A stretch of 64,000 nucleotides of DNA from Gelidibacter maritimus (GCF_014062315.1 NZ_JACGLT010000009.1:74975-138974); one strand, 5' to 3'. Shown: positions 1 to 8,925, numbered from the stretch's first letter. A program made the numbers and translations. Notes: generated from the sequence alone by a model not told the origin.

Positions 1-437
1 CTCCGACGCTTCGGAGCTGGAGGCACCACCATCAATCCCGAAGTATCGGGACGGACATTCGTTCGGGTTTTTTGGTTTTAGCAGGTTTTTAATTGATTCC
101 TGTTTCGCGCAATGTACGATAAGATGGCCCCTGGCTCCTCCGACGCTTCGGAGCTGGAGGCACCACCATCAATCCCGAAGGGTCGGGACGGACATTCGTT
201 CGGGTTTTTTGGTTTTTAATTGGTTCCTATTTCGCGCAATGTACGATAAGATGGCCACTGGTTCCTCCGACGCTTCGGAGCTGGAGGCACCAAAATAATC
301 TCTGATCATCTTAATTGTTTCGAAACCAATTGTTTGTTCAGGTTTATTAGTTGTTTTACTTTCTTAGCTTAGCCTAAGTACACAGATTTACGAAGTGCCT
401 AATTGCTAATCTATTGATTGTATTAAATCCCAAACCT

Positions 438-722
438 ATGTCGCACAATCTATATATTATATACAGTAAAAGTCAAGACAAGTATTATGTAGGAGAAACT
501 ATTGACATTAACCTAAGGATAACGAAGCACAATAATCATAGCTATAAAGGAAGTTTCACGAAAATCGCAACGGATTGGAAGATTGTTTTAGACTATGAAT
601 GTTCAACAAAAGATGAAGCATTATTCTTAGAAAGATTTATTAAACGTATGAAAAGTAGAAAGTTTATTGAAAAGATTATTGAAAACAATCAAATTTTGAA
701 TGATATTCTCAACAAGCGATAA
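438..722 (+). CDS. Small GIY-YIG nuclease family protein, copy 1
   Basis: Predicted 94-residue single-domain GIY-YIG endonuclease-like protein. From the ATG at 438: IIY at 7-9 takes the GIY position, YVG at 17-19 the YIG position, R27 is the likely catalytic Arg, and E65 (in FLERFIKR) the likely metal-binding Glu. The C-terminus is basic. A TTG at 414 would add eight residues; I prefer 438 because MSHNLYIIYS is the usual start of this family. The family is related to the UvrC N-terminal nuclease but has no partner domain here. The gene lies inside a palindromic repeat unit and is duplicated 598 bp downstream. That layout suggests the protein moves or maintains the repeat, as RAYTs do for REPs, but this is inference. 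It could also be a degenerate homing-type enzyme. Confidence 0.82.
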   Translation: MSHNLYIIYSKSQDKYYVGETIDINLRITKHNNHSYKGSFTKIATDWKIVLDYECSTKDEALFLERFIKRMKSRKFIEKIIENNQILNDILNKR

Positions 723-1035
723 GATTCCCCTAGTTCCTCCGACGCTTCGGAGCTGGAGGCACCACCATCAATCCCGAAGGGTCGGGAAGGACATTTGTTC
801 GGGTTTTTTGGTTTTAATTGGTTCCTGTTTCGCGCAATGTACGATAGGATGTCCACTGGTTCCTCCGACGCTTCGTAGCTGGAGGCACCAAAATAATCTC
901 TGATCATCTTAATTGTTTCGAAACCAATTGTTTGTTCAGGTTTATTAGTTGTTTTACTTTCTTACCTTAGCCTAAGTACACAGATTTACGAAGTGCCTAA
1001 TTACTAATCTATTGATTGTATTAAATCCCAACCCT

Positions 1036-1320
1036 ATGTCGCACAATCTATATATTATATACAGTAAAAGTCAAGATAAGTATTATGTAGGAGAAACTAT
1101 TAACATTAACCTAAGGATAGCGAAGAACAATAATCATAGCTATAAAGGAAGTTTCACGAAAATCGCAACGGATTGGAAAATTGTTTTAGACTATGAATGT
1201 TCAACAAAAGATGAAGCGTTATTCTTAGAAAGATTTATTAAACGTATGAAAAGTAGAAAGTTTATTGATAAGATTATTGAAAACAATCAAATTTTGAATG
1301 ATATTCTCAACAAGCGATAA
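1036..1320 (+). CDS. Small GIY-YIG nuclease family protein, copy 2
   Basis: Duplicate of the gene at 438, shifted by exactly 598 bp, with only a handful of substitutions (D23N, T29A, H31N and E79D in the 94-residue numbering). The GIY/YIG motifs, R27 and E65 are kept. H31, within the R-x3-H-N stretch often seen in the family, becomes Asn, so this copy may be less active. The start was chosen at the ATG at 1036 for the same reason as copy 1; a TTG at 1012 is the alternative. Flanking sequence is duplicated with the gene, so the whole cassette was copied recently. Function is inferred from the fold motifs only. Confidence 0.8.
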   Translation: MSHNLYIIYSKSQDKYYVGETININLRIAKNNNHSYKGSFTKIATDWKIVLDYECSTKDEALFLERFIKRMKSRKFIDKIIENNQILNDILNKR

Positions 1321-1477
1321 GATCCCCCTGGTTCCTCCGACGCTTCGGAGCTGGAGGCACCACCATCAATCCCGAAGGATCGGGACGGACATTTGTTCGG
1401 TTTTTTGGTTTTAATTGACAGATACACACTACATTATTTTAGTGGAGACGCAATGCATTGCGACTCTAATTACATAT

Positions 1478-2803
1478 TTATTTCACCTCCAACATCCTCA
1501 AAATCCCAGGATAATAAAGCCCCAATGCAAGCCCTCTTACCACCACATAAAAAATGAACGACAGCCACAATCCTGTATTTCCGTAATAATGCACCAATAG
1601 CATTCCTAAACCAATAAATGCCACCATGGACAACAAGGTCGCGTTTCGCATTTCCTTACTTCGGGTTACCCCGATAAAAACGCCATCCAACTGGAAAGCT
1701 ATAAAAGAAAACAAAATATAAAATACCGCATAGTTCTTATAATTGGAAGCTATGGTTTGCACTTGAAGATCTTTGGTCAGTAAGGGAATGATGGTATTTC
1801 CACTTATATAAACAAGCAGGGCAAGCACCACCGCAGTAGCACCAGCCAACACTGTCGATTGTTTGACCTGACGCATAAAAAGTGATTTGTTCTTAGCTCC
1901 AAAGGCTTTCCCAGCCAGCATTTCTACTACATGGGCGTAGCCATCCAAGAAAAACGCCGATAAGGTCACAAATTGCAACAACACGTGATTGGCGGCAAGC
2001 GTATGATCTCCAAACTTTGCGCCTTCATTGGCAAACCAAGCAAAGCCACTCAACAAGGCCAAGGTGCGAATCATGATATCCGAATTGACCCTAAACAAGG
2101 CTATAAGCTTGGGCATATCAAAAATTTGTGTCTTCAATTCTTGAATTCGCTCCCACGGTCGGTTAAGTTCGAGTCTTTTAAACAATATATATCCCGCAAA
2201 AAATAAGGTCAACCATTCTGCCAAAACGGTTCCGAGGGCAATACCCGTCACCCCCATTCCAAATCCGACGACAAAAGTGACATTAAACGCAATATTTAAA
2301 CCGTTCAAAAACAGTTGCACCCAAAGCAATCGCTTGGTCCACCCCATACCGATGAGCGTGCCCAATAGTGAGAAGGTAATTAATGTTGCCGGTGCACCCC
2401 AAATTCGAATGTAAAAATAATCTTTAACTAAATCTTTAATTTCATCACTCGCACTCAATAAATAAACCGACAGTTCGCCAATTAACTTTTGTAATATAAC
2501 CAATACCAAACCAATGGCTGCCCCAAGAAATACAGATCGGAACACCAAAGCGTGGAGCTCATCCTTGTCTTCTGCGCCCGAGGCTTGAGCGATAAACCCA
2601 GTAGTGCCCATTCTTAGAAAACCAAATCCCCAATACACAAAACTAAAAATCAGAGCGGCAAGCGCAATGGCACCCAAATCGGAAGCCGAGGCGGTTTGGC
2701 CTATCGCAGCGGTATCTACCAATCCCAATAGTGGCACGGAGGCATTGGCAATGATGATTGGGATTGCCAATTTGATGATATAGAGATAATTGTTTTGTTT
2801 CAT
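1478..2803 (-). CDS. MATE family efflux transporter (DinF-like)
   Basis: Predicted 441-residue polytopic inner-membrane antiporter that would export drugs or other organic cations against Na+ or H+. The sequence is hydrophobic throughout, consistent with 12 membrane segments, and its N-terminus (LAIPIIIANASVPLLGLVDT) is the classic MATE opening with the conserved Pro and Asp of the first half. The ATG at 2803 (MKQNNYLY) is preferred; an in-frame TTG at 2854 would add 17 polar residues with no family support. It stands alone on the minus strand, divergent from the regulator at 2987, and its 3' end abuts the palindromic array. Substrate cannot be deduced. Confidence 0.9.
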   Translation of the reverse strand: MKQNNYLYIIKLAIPIIIANASVPLLGLVDTAAIGQTASASDLGAIALAALIFSFVYWGFGFLRMGTTGFIAQASGAEDKDELHALVFRSVFLGAAIGLVLVILQKLIGELSVYLLSASDEIKDLVKDYFYIRIWGAPATLITFSLLGTLIGMGWTKRLLWVQLFLNGLNIAFNVTFVVGFGMGVTGIALGTVLAEWLTLFFAGYILFKRLELNRPWERIQELKTQIFDMPKLIALFRVNSDIMIRTLALLSGFAWFANEGAKFGDHTLAANHVLLQFVTLSAFFLDGYAHVVEMLAGKAFGAKNKSLFMRQVKQSTVLAGATAVVLALLVYISGNTIIPLLTKDLQVQTIASNYKNYAVFYILFSFIAFQLDGVFIGVTRSKEMRNATLLSMVAFIGLGMLLVHYYGNTGLWLSFIFYVVVRGLALGLYYPGILRMLEVK

Positions 2804-2973
2804 TAAAAGATAAAGGTTGAGAATAAAAACCGCATCCGATTTAAACCTCAGCAAACCTACTTAACTTTTTAGGAAACACTTTAAAGAATTTTGATTTTTT
2901 GAGACGATAAAATGCTATGACTACAATCAAATAAGTATTATTTTGTTCCCATGTAAAAGCGCCAATGAATTTG

Positions 2974-2981
2974 TAAATTTG
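2974..2981 (+). promoter_or_regulatory. TAnnTTTG -7 element before response regulator
   Basis: TAAATTTG matches the Bacteroidota -7 consensus and ends five bases before the ATG at 2987, which would imply a very short or absent leader. A TTTTG at 2941-2945 is too far upstream (28 nt) for a good -33 box, so only the -7 element is supported. Confidence 0.35.
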
Positions 2982-2986
2982 CATCT

Positions 2987-3673
2987 ATGAGGATTTTAAT
3001 TATTGAGGACGATTTGCGGGTGGCCGAACTTTTACAAAGAGGGTTGGAAGAGCACGGCTTTACCCCGACATTGGCGTATGATGGCGTCTCTGGTAAAAAA
3101 CTTGCGCTACAAAATGATTACGATCTCATCATCACCGATATCATCCTGCCAAAAATGGACGGTATTGATTTGTGTAAATCTCTTAGACAATCCAAACCCA
3201 ATATGCCCATCATCATGCTGACCGCTTTAGGCACCACCGATGATAAAGTGGATGGCTTTGATGCTGGTGCGGATGATTATCTGGTCAAGCCTTTTGAAAT
3301 GCGCGAACTCATAGCACGGATCCGTGCGTTGCTGAACAGACGGACAAACAGCAATAACAGTTCCGTTACCATTCTCAATTATGCCGATCTCGAAATGAAT
3401 TTGCATACAAAAATGGTCAAGCGCAACGGACAGGATATCAGCTTAACACCGAAAGAATTTAAGCTTTTGGAGTATATGCTTAAAAATCCTGAGCGCGTGC
3501 TCTCGCGAACTGAAATTGCCGAAAAAGTCTGGGATACGCATTTTGATACCGGCACCAACTTTATCGATGTCTATATCAATTATTTACGCAGGAAAATAGA
3601 CCGAGAATTTGAACACAAACTCATCCACACCAAATCCGGAATGGGTTTCGTATTGAAACGGGAAGACAGTTGA
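2987..3673 (+). CDS. OmpR/PhoB-family response regulator
   Basis: 228-residue two-component DNA-binding regulator. The receiver domain (about 1-120) has the acidic pocket EDD at 7-9, phosphoacceptor D51 (LIITDIILPKMDG), T79 and K101 (LVKPFE). The C-terminal winged helix (about 130-225) carries LTPKEFKLLEYM and the YINYLRRKID recognition helix region. It precedes a histidine kinase gene and a metal-type RND efflux operon, an arrangement typical of CusR/CzcR systems; the efflux role is inferred from position. The 213-bp gap to the kinase contains a small AAACAG/CTGTTT hairpin at the end of the gene. Confidence 0.93.
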   Translation: MRILIIEDDLRVAELLQRGLEEHGFTPTLAYDGVSGKKLALQNDYDLIITDIILPKMDGIDLCKSLRQSKPNMPIIMLTALGTTDDKVDGFDAGADDYLVKPFEMRELIARIRALLNRRTNSNNSSVTILNYADLEMNLHTKMVKRNGQDISLTPKEFKLLEYMLKNPERVLSRTEIAEKVWDTHFDTGTNFIDVYINYLRRKIDREFEHKLIHTKSGMGFVLKREDS

Positions 3674-3886
3674 TTTTTTTTAAAACAGGCTGAAAGTCTG
3701 TTTAATTCGTGAAATGGATCGCGACCTATTTTTTCAAAACTTTTAGGAAGAAATCCGTGACTATCCGTGATCCCGACTGATATCGTAACGTGTCTAAAAC
3801 TTTTCCAGAATTGGGCGGTATACACTAAATAAATAAGTTTAATTCTAAATGAGACTAATAAACACTTTTAATTTTTAATCCCTATT

Positions 3887-5272
3887 TTGAAAACCAGAAC
3901 ACGACTCGCCTTATTATTTACAGTAATTACTGCCACCATTTTATTGGCCTTTGCAGCTGTGATTTATTTTTCCACCCAAGAAAGTCGCGAACGTGAGTTC
4001 TATGCTTTGCTTAAAAAAGAAGCCGTCACTAAAGCCAACTTGGTTTTTAATGCTAAAGTTAATCCACAGACCCTACAGGATATCTACCGCAGTAACCGTC
4101 AAGTTTTAAACGAAGTTGAAGTGGCCATCTACGATCAGGATTTCAATTTGTTGTACCACGATGCCGTGGATATCGATTTTGTCAAGGAAACTAAACCGAT
4201 GATTGACGACATATACAAAAAAGGTGAAATAAAGTTTTACCAAGAAGGTTGGCAAGTGGTGGGAATGCGATTTGAGTTTGAAGACCAAACCTATATTATT
4301 ACCGCTACTTCGTATGACCAATACGGATATAACAAGTTGAACAACTTACTTAAAACCAGCATTTATGTTTTCGTTATTTCCATTGTTTTTATTTATATCG
4401 CTGGGGTTTTCTTTTCAAAAAAAGCGTTTGAGCCAATCAGTAAAATGACCGAAAAAGCACAAGAAATCACCGCGACAAATTTGGATTTACGCTTACCTTC
4501 CAAAGACAATAAAGATGAATTATCCGAACTCGCACAAACCTTTAATGCGATGTTGGATCGGTTGGAACAGTCCTTTGAGGCCCAGAAACATTTTGTATCG
4601 AACATTTCACATGAACTCCGAACGCCCTTAGCGGCAATAATTACTGAGTTGGAACTATCTCTCGGAAAAGAGAGAAAGAGTGATGATTATAAACTCGCCA
4701 TCCAGAACAGTTTAAAAGATGCAAAAAAAATTGTGCGGCTTTCCAATAGTCTTTTGGATATGGCGAAAGCAAGTTACGACCCTTCTGAAATCTCTTTTAA
4801 ATCGGTACGCATTGACGAGGTTTTATTGGATGCCAGGCAGCAAGTGCAACAAGCCAATCCTCATTATAAAATTGACATTCACTTTGAAAATGATTTTGAA
4901 AACGATGATCAAATTTCCATCTACGGGAATGAATATCTCTTAAAAGTCGCTTTTGCCAATCTCTTTGAAAATGGTTGTAAATTCTCGGATAATCAGCATT
5001 CAAAAGCATCCATTCTCTTTAAAGACGATAGCATCCAATTGAAATTTTCAGATCGTGGGATTGGGATTTCAGAAATTGATCTAAAAAACATCTTCAAACC
5101 ATTCTATCGTGGTGACAATCAGAAATTTGCCGATGGCAACGGCATAGGCTTGTCACTTACCAAAAAGATCATCGACCTGCATCATGGTCAAATCAGCACC
5201 TCTTCGCAAGTATCTAAAGGCACGGTTTTTAAAGTCTCATTAAAAAATTTGGTGGATTTGCCTCCGCTTTAA
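3887..5272 (+). CDS. HAMP-domain sensor histidine kinase
   Basis: 461-residue inner-membrane kinase, probable partner of the regulator at 2987. A first membrane segment at about 8-28 and a second at about 158-176 bracket a periplasmic sensor of about 125 residues. A HAMP linker follows (about 177-230), then the HisKA box with phosphoacceptor H242 (SNISHELRTPLAA). The HATPase has the N box NLFENGCKF, the G1 box DRGIGIS and the G2 box GNGIGLSL. The start is a TTG at 3887, which places the basic MKTRTR stretch directly before the first membrane helix. The layout matches CusS-type metal sensors, but the sensor domain has no diagnostic metal motif that I can see. A bidirectional terminator follows. 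Confidence 0.92.
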   Translation: MKTRTRLALLFTVITATILLAFAAVIYFSTQESREREFYALLKKEAVTKANLVFNAKVNPQTLQDIYRSNRQVLNEVEVAIYDQDFNLLYHDAVDIDFVKETKPMIDDIYKKGEIKFYQEGWQVVGMRFEFEDQTYIITATSYDQYGYNKLNNLLKTSIYVFVISIVFIYIAGVFFSKKAFEPISKMTEKAQEITATNLDLRLPSKDNKDELSELAQTFNAMLDRLEQSFEAQKHFVSNISHELRTPLAAIITELELSLGKERKSDDYKLAIQNSLKDAKKIVRLSNSLLDMAKASYDPSEISFKSVRIDEVLLDARQQVQQANPHYKIDIHFENDFENDDQISIYGNEYLLKVAFANLFENGCKFSDNQHSKASILFKDDSIQLKFSDRGIGISEIDLKNIFKPFYRGDNQKFADGNGIGLSLTKKIIDLHHGQISTSSQVSKGTVFKVSLKNLVDLPPL

Positions 5273-5289
5273 AAAAAAGTGTTGATTTA

Positions 5290-5334
5290 AAAAAACCTTA
5301 CTTCTGTTTGAAACAAATAAAAGTAAGGTTTTTT
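5290..5334. terminator. Bidirectional intrinsic terminator
   Basis: A perfect 14-bp stem, AAAAAACCTTACTT (5290-5303) with AAGTAAGGTTTTTT (5321-5334), and a 17-nt loop. The A and T tracts at the stem ends give a U tract on both strands. It lies between the convergent kinase and lipoprotein genes. Confidence 0.85.
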
Positions 5335-5356
5335 AAATACTCTAGTCAATTTATAA

Positions 5357-6313
5357 CTACCACTGTTTTTGGGTTGTACTTAAACCCTGATACAACAATC
5401 TTCCACCGTAGGATTGGTCTAAGTTTTTTCGATCACCGTTTTTATAGACATACTTGTCATTTCCCGTCAAATTCACATAACCGATCTCACTTCCTGATGG
5501 TTTATAAAATGCTAAATACCCCGTATCATTTGCCTGGGTATCATTTCCCTTTAGAACAAAATAGAGATCTTCATTAATTCCAGAATGTTTTGGCAACGCA
5601 TATCCCAAATCAGAATATCCTTCAGTTACGGAGGCAGTTGACAGTTTGATTTTTGTATTATTACTATTATCAACTGAAACAGCATGATATTTTATCGCAA
5701 AAACATAACTATCCTTTACCATTGAACTATTGATTGCGTTTGCTAAGGTAGCTTCTGAAGAGCTGGTTCCGTTTATTGGCGTTCTATTATAATTAGCATC
5801 AGATGTCACCACTTTGGACACCTTATTTAAATTATTGGCCAAGCTATTGTATTCCTTTTTACTAATTTCAATCCAGTCGCCATCAGAAGCATTCTGATAA
5901 TCTTCCTTAGAATCTGACAACCAATGTTCAATATCATCTAAATCGTTCAGATTAATAGTCACATTAATATTTTTTGAAGTTCCTGACGTAATTACACTGA
6001 CTACCGCAGTAATGACCGGATGGGTTTCAAAATCGAATAACACTGGATTCGCAACTTTCAATTCTCCTGTATCAGAAACTATACTGATAGCTCCAGCGGG
6101 TTCTTGCGATACAATCCCAAAACTCAGAGTCTGTTCACTGGCCGCTTGTACAGTACCAATACTTTCTCCATCTGTTGGGTTTTCATCAAAATTGACCGTG
6201 AAATCTGTTGTATTAATTCCACCGCTATTAGAATCGTCATCGCTACTACATGAAAATATAGTCAATAAAATGGTTAAAATTAAAAATTTCGAATACTTAA
6301 AAATTGTTTTCAT
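5357..6313 (-). CDS. Cadherin-like repeat lipoprotein of unknown role
   Basis: 318-residue predicted lipoprotein. A hydrophobic signal ends in the lipobox LTIFSC, followed by SSDDDSNSGG, a low-complexity acidic tether. Residues of about 38-125 resemble a cadherin-like beta domain (FDENPTDGESIGTVQA, then DTGELKVANPVLFDFE). The C-terminal half (about 130-318) has no motif I recognise; it is rich in Asn, Ser and Tyr and may bind a ligand at the cell surface. The gene is divergent from the RND efflux operon and convergent with the kinase, with direct-repeat operators upstream. It could be a target of the neighbouring two-component system; that is inference. Confidence 0.75.
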   Translation of the reverse strand: MKTIFKYSKFLILTILLTIFSCSSDDDSNSGGINTTDFTVNFDENPTDGESIGTVQAASEQTLSFGIVSQEPAGAISIVSDTGELKVANPVLFDFETHPVITAVVSVITSGTSKNINVTINLNDLDDIEHWLSDSKEDYQNASDGDWIEISKKEYNSLANNLNKVSKVVTSDANYNRTPINGTSSSEATLANAINSSMVKDSYVFAIKYHAVSVDNSNNTKIKLSTASVTEGYSDLGYALPKHSGINEDLYFVLKGNDTQANDTGYLAFYKPSGSEIGYVNLTGNDKYVYKNGDRKNLDQSYGGRLLYQGLSTTQKQW

Positions 6314-6352
6314 AATGGGGTTTTTTTAAAGATTTGTAACTCCACAACAATA

Positions 6353-6360
6353 CAAATTTA
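6353..6360 (-). promoter_or_regulatory. TAnnTTTG -7 element for the lipoprotein gene
   Basis: On the minus strand this reads TAAATTTG, the Bacteroidota -7 consensus, about 40 bp upstream of the lipoprotein start at 6313. No convincing -33 TTG lies at the usual distance, which fits an activator-dependent promoter given the direct repeats just upstream. Confidence 0.4.
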
Positions 6361-6382
6361 GGCTCCCAAGCCCAATACGGAT

Positions 6383-6436
6383 TGTATGCTTGGCTGTAAA
6401 TATTGTATAGTTGGTAGCATCTATGTATAGTTGGTA
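6383..6436. promoter_or_regulatory. Three direct repeats at 20-21-bp spacing (candidate operator)
   Basis: TGTATAGTTGGTA occurs at 6404-6416 and again identically at 6424-6436. A related TGTATGCTTGGCT lies at 6383-6395. The start-to-start spacing of 21 and 20 bp is two helical turns, so all copies face one side of the DNA. They lie just upstream of the minus-strand -7 element at 6353-6360, where an activator would bind, and about 225 bp before the efflux operon. The rest of 6314-6661 shows no gene. Confidence 0.5.
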
Positions 6437-6661
6437 ATTATCCCAACATAAAGTGCATAAACACAGCCAGCTCATAATCAGAAAACTAGGACTCTCGATG
6501 ATTTCATGAAATTTTTGACATGCATAACTTATTTTAAGCTTAAAGACCTTTCTAATGAAATTCTAATAATTTTCTATGGGTTCTCTAACTGACAAATAGA
6601 GAAATGAGGTCAATATTTGTAATTCTATGCAAACCGAAAAAGAATTCACTAAAAAGCTGAC

Positions 6662-7921
6662 ATGACCTTCATTTTTAAAATATTTCTCTATTTAGCTATC
6701 GTTGTCGGAGGATTACAGTCTCTACATGCGCAAACACCATATACTTTGGAAAAGGTCTTAAAAACGACAAGGCTCAACAATCCTATTTTGAAATCTGAGC
6801 ACTATAATGTAGCTATTGCTGAAAGTGATATCCTAAGTGCTGAGTTGCGGCCGAATCTTGTATTGAGCAATGAAACCATTCAGATTGCCAATTCGTCAGA
6901 TTTTGAGAATAGCACGAATTGGGGCCATCCTAAAAACCGTGAGGTCCTTTGGCAATTATCCAAGACCTTCCAAATTATGGGTCAGCGTCAAAACAAAATT
7001 GAGGTCGCTCAGAAAAGCGCCCAATTATCACAAAAGGAATACACCGAAATAGAAAGTGCCGTGCTTTTTGAAGTGGCCCAAAAATGGAACGACGTTTGGA
7101 CCGCACAGAAACAACTGGAACTTATAAAATCTGCAAAAGATAATATTGACAGTTTGGTGATCACCAATCAACATCGGTTCAGAAATCAAGTCATCACCCA
7201 AACAGACGTTTTTCGAACGGAATTATTAGCCAAACAATATGCCTTACAATACGCTACAGAGCGTCAAGAATTGGCCAATCGTAAAAAGGAGCTTCAATTT
7301 ATTATGGGTATTCAAGATACTATCCAAATTGATACCTCGGAAGATTTAGGTAGATACGGACTGACTTCCTTAAACGAATTGTTACAGCAATCGATGGAGT
7401 TTCGAAGTGATATCCAAGTTGCCAAATCCATGATTGAAGTTTCTGAAAGCAATATCCATCTGCAAAAAAGCATGGCCTATCCACAACCTGAAATTGGCGT
7501 GATTTATAATGCACAAAACAAAGTACCCCATTTCGGATTTGCCGCGTCCATCGATTTACCGTTTTTTGATCGGAATCAAGGTGAGGTCAAAAAATCACTT
7601 ATCCAAAGAGATCAGGCTGAACAGCAATTTCACACCCTGCAGACCCAACTTCAAACTGAAATCACCACGGCTTATGAAAGTCATCGAGTTCAGCTACAAA
7701 ATATAAAAAATTATCAATCGGTTTTGGAGCAATCACAAACCATTTTAGATAATATAAAGTACGCCTACCTCCGAGGAGGCACCAGCATCGTCGATTTCCT
7801 GGAAGCCCAAAGCAGTTGGCTGGAAACGCAAGAACAATACAACGACGTTTTAGAGCAATACCGTCAAAGTCACATACAACTGCTGTACGTAGCAGGTTTA
7901 ATCAATCAATTAGCACAATAA
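6662..7921 (+). CDS. TolC-family outer membrane efflux protein
   Basis: 419-residue outer-membrane channel component of a tripartite efflux pump. A signal peptide of about 24 residues ends at SLHAQ. The mature protein shows the two TolC/OEP halves, with long amphipathic helices (about 130-215 and 320-405) and short strand segments around VLSNETIQIA and IGVIYNAQ. It is the first gene of the efflux operon; its TAA stop overlaps the ATG of the adaptor gene by one base at 7921, so translation is probably coupled. Export of metal ions is inferred from the RND type encoded downstream. Confidence 0.9.
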   Translation: MTFIFKIFLYLAIVVGGLQSLHAQTPYTLEKVLKTTRLNNPILKSEHYNVAIAESDILSAELRPNLVLSNETIQIANSSDFENSTNWGHPKNREVLWQLSKTFQIMGQRQNKIEVAQKSAQLSQKEYTEIESAVLFEVAQKWNDVWTAQKQLELIKSAKDNIDSLVITNQHRFRNQVITQTDVFRTELLAKQYALQYATERQELANRKKELQFIMGIQDTIQIDTSEDLGRYGLTSLNELLQQSMEFRSDIQVAKSMIEVSESNIHLQKSMAYPQPEIGVIYNAQNKVPHFGFAASIDLPFFDRNQGEVKKSLIQRDQAEQQFHTLQTQLQTEITTAYESHRVQLQNIKNYQSVLEQSQTILDNIKYAYLRGGTSIVDFLEAQSSWLETQEQYNDVLEQYRQSHIQLLYVAGLINQLAQ

Positions 7922-8925
7922 TGAAGAACGTAATTTTCACCGCTTTTGTTTTACTGTTGTTGTCCTCCTGTGGCAGCGAAACCAAAACAGAACCGACCCA
8001 TAGAGCCTCACCCGTTATCACCAATGGTGGGACGACCATTCAATTTCCAGAAGCTGCACACTTGGAGTTTTTCAAGACGGAGCATCTCAATAACGATACG
8101 CTTTCGGCAAAATTTACGGCACCGGCAAACGTCGCCGCCACCGTATTGCCATCACGCGAAGGTGCAGGACGACATCTGATTTTGTTCGAAAACCCTGAAC
8201 TATCGAGCCATTATACACAGCTGAATCAATTACAGATCAGCATCAATCAGATTGCCAACGTCAACCTCAAGCAGCGTCAGTTGGAATTGGAACGAACAAA
8301 AGATTTGAGTGCTCACGGCGTCGCAACAGGTCAAGATCTGATGGATGCTGAAAGTGCTTTGACCATGGAGCAAAGCGCACTTTCCAATGAGAAAGCAGCC
8401 CTGACTGAACACGAATCCAAATTGATTTCCGAAGGATTTTCACCTGATGTCTTGCGAAAAGCAAAGGCGGGAACGGCATTCCTGATTTGTGATATTCCAG
8501 AAAATCAAATCGGAAATATTAAAGAAGGTGACACGTGCGATATTCGATTCAATGCCTTCCCGAATACCGAATTCACTGGAAAAGTGGATGCCATTGCCGA
8601 CGTTGTCGATCATAGCACACGCATGGTCAAAGCGCGAATTATCGTCAATAATTCCTCTAAAAAACTGAAATCAGGCATGTTTGCCAATGTGAGTTTTGAT
8701 CTGAGCGATGACCATAATGTTAGTGTCAACAAGAATGCACTGGTCACGGTCCAGGGCAAGCATTATGTATTTATAAAAACTTCCGAAAACGAATTTGAGT
8801 GTAAAGAAGTCAAAATCGGTCAACATATTGGCGATCGGATTATCATTTTTGATGGCATTTCTGCCGATGATGAAATTGCCATTGAAGGCGTTTTACAGCT
8901 TAAAGGTCTATCGTTCGGATATTAA
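7921..8925 (+). CDS. RND efflux periplasmic adaptor (membrane fusion) lipoprotein
   Basis: 334-residue HlyD/CusB-type adaptor joining the inner-membrane pump to TolC. The start is the ATG overlapping the upstream stop; upstream in-frame sequence lies inside the TolC gene. The signal ends in the lipobox LLSSC (C17), so the protein is membrane-anchored. Order of parts: short beta segment, an alpha-helical hairpin at about 90-165 (QLQISINQIANV to the SEGFSPDVL region), a beta-barrel at about 185-260 (GDTCDIRFNAFP, STRMVKARIIV, LKSGMFANV), and a membrane-proximal domain to the end. The absence of an N-terminal His/Met-rich stretch argues against a CusB-like copper chaperone extension. Confidence 0.9.
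   Translation: MKNVIFTAFVLLLLSSCGSETKTEPTHRASPVITNGGTTIQFPEAAHLEFFKTEHLNNDTLSAKFTAPANVAATVLPSREGAGRHLILFENPELSSHYTQLNQLQISINQIANVNLKQRQLELERTKDLSAHGVATGQDLMDAESALTMEQSALSNEKAALTEHESKLISEGFSPDVLRKAKAGTAFLICDIPENQIGNIKEGDTCDIRFNAFPNTEFTGKVDAIADVVDHSTRMVKARIIVNNSSKKLKSGMFANVSFDLSDDHNVSVNKNALVTVQGKHYVFIKTSENEFECKEVKIGQHIGDRIIIFDGISADDEIAIEGVLQLKGLSFGY

Larger units (their letters stand above)
1..1418. repeat. Tandem array of palindromic units with GIY-YIG genes
   Basis: A 32-nt palindromic core (GGTTCCTCCGACGC then TTCGGAGCTGGAGGCACC) recurs at 133-164, 260-291, 732-763, 858-889 and 1330-1361, with a truncated copy at 1-27. CTCCGA pairs with TCGGAG, and the outer GGTTCCTCC arm can pair with GGAGGCACC. 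Two kinds of segment alternate between cores. One is a noncoding segment of about 95-105 bp containing a TCCCGA/TCGGGA hairpin followed by TTCGGGTTTTTT, which is terminator-like. The other is a segment of about 440 bp holding a GIY-YIG gene. Segments 133-731 and 732-1329 are a near-perfect 598/599-bp tandem duplication; a third copy starts at 1330 and stops near 1418. The array runs off the left edge. It covers the otherwise gene-free stretches 1-437 and 723-1035. Confidence 0.9.

Noticed and set aside
689-907. 72-residue minus-strand open frame with GGASSSEASEE
   Set aside because: It runs through the palindromic repeat and its translation is just the repeat read in frame; the same spurious peptide would arise at every copy.
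1-1418. CRISPR array
   Set aside because: Repeats are palindromic and of unequal spacing (about 127 bp and 470 bp), intervening sequence is itself repeated, and no cas gene is present.
5308-5577. 89-residue plus-strand frame opposite the lipoprotein gene
   Set aside because: Antisense to a well-supported lipoprotein with signal and lipobox, and it has no family features.
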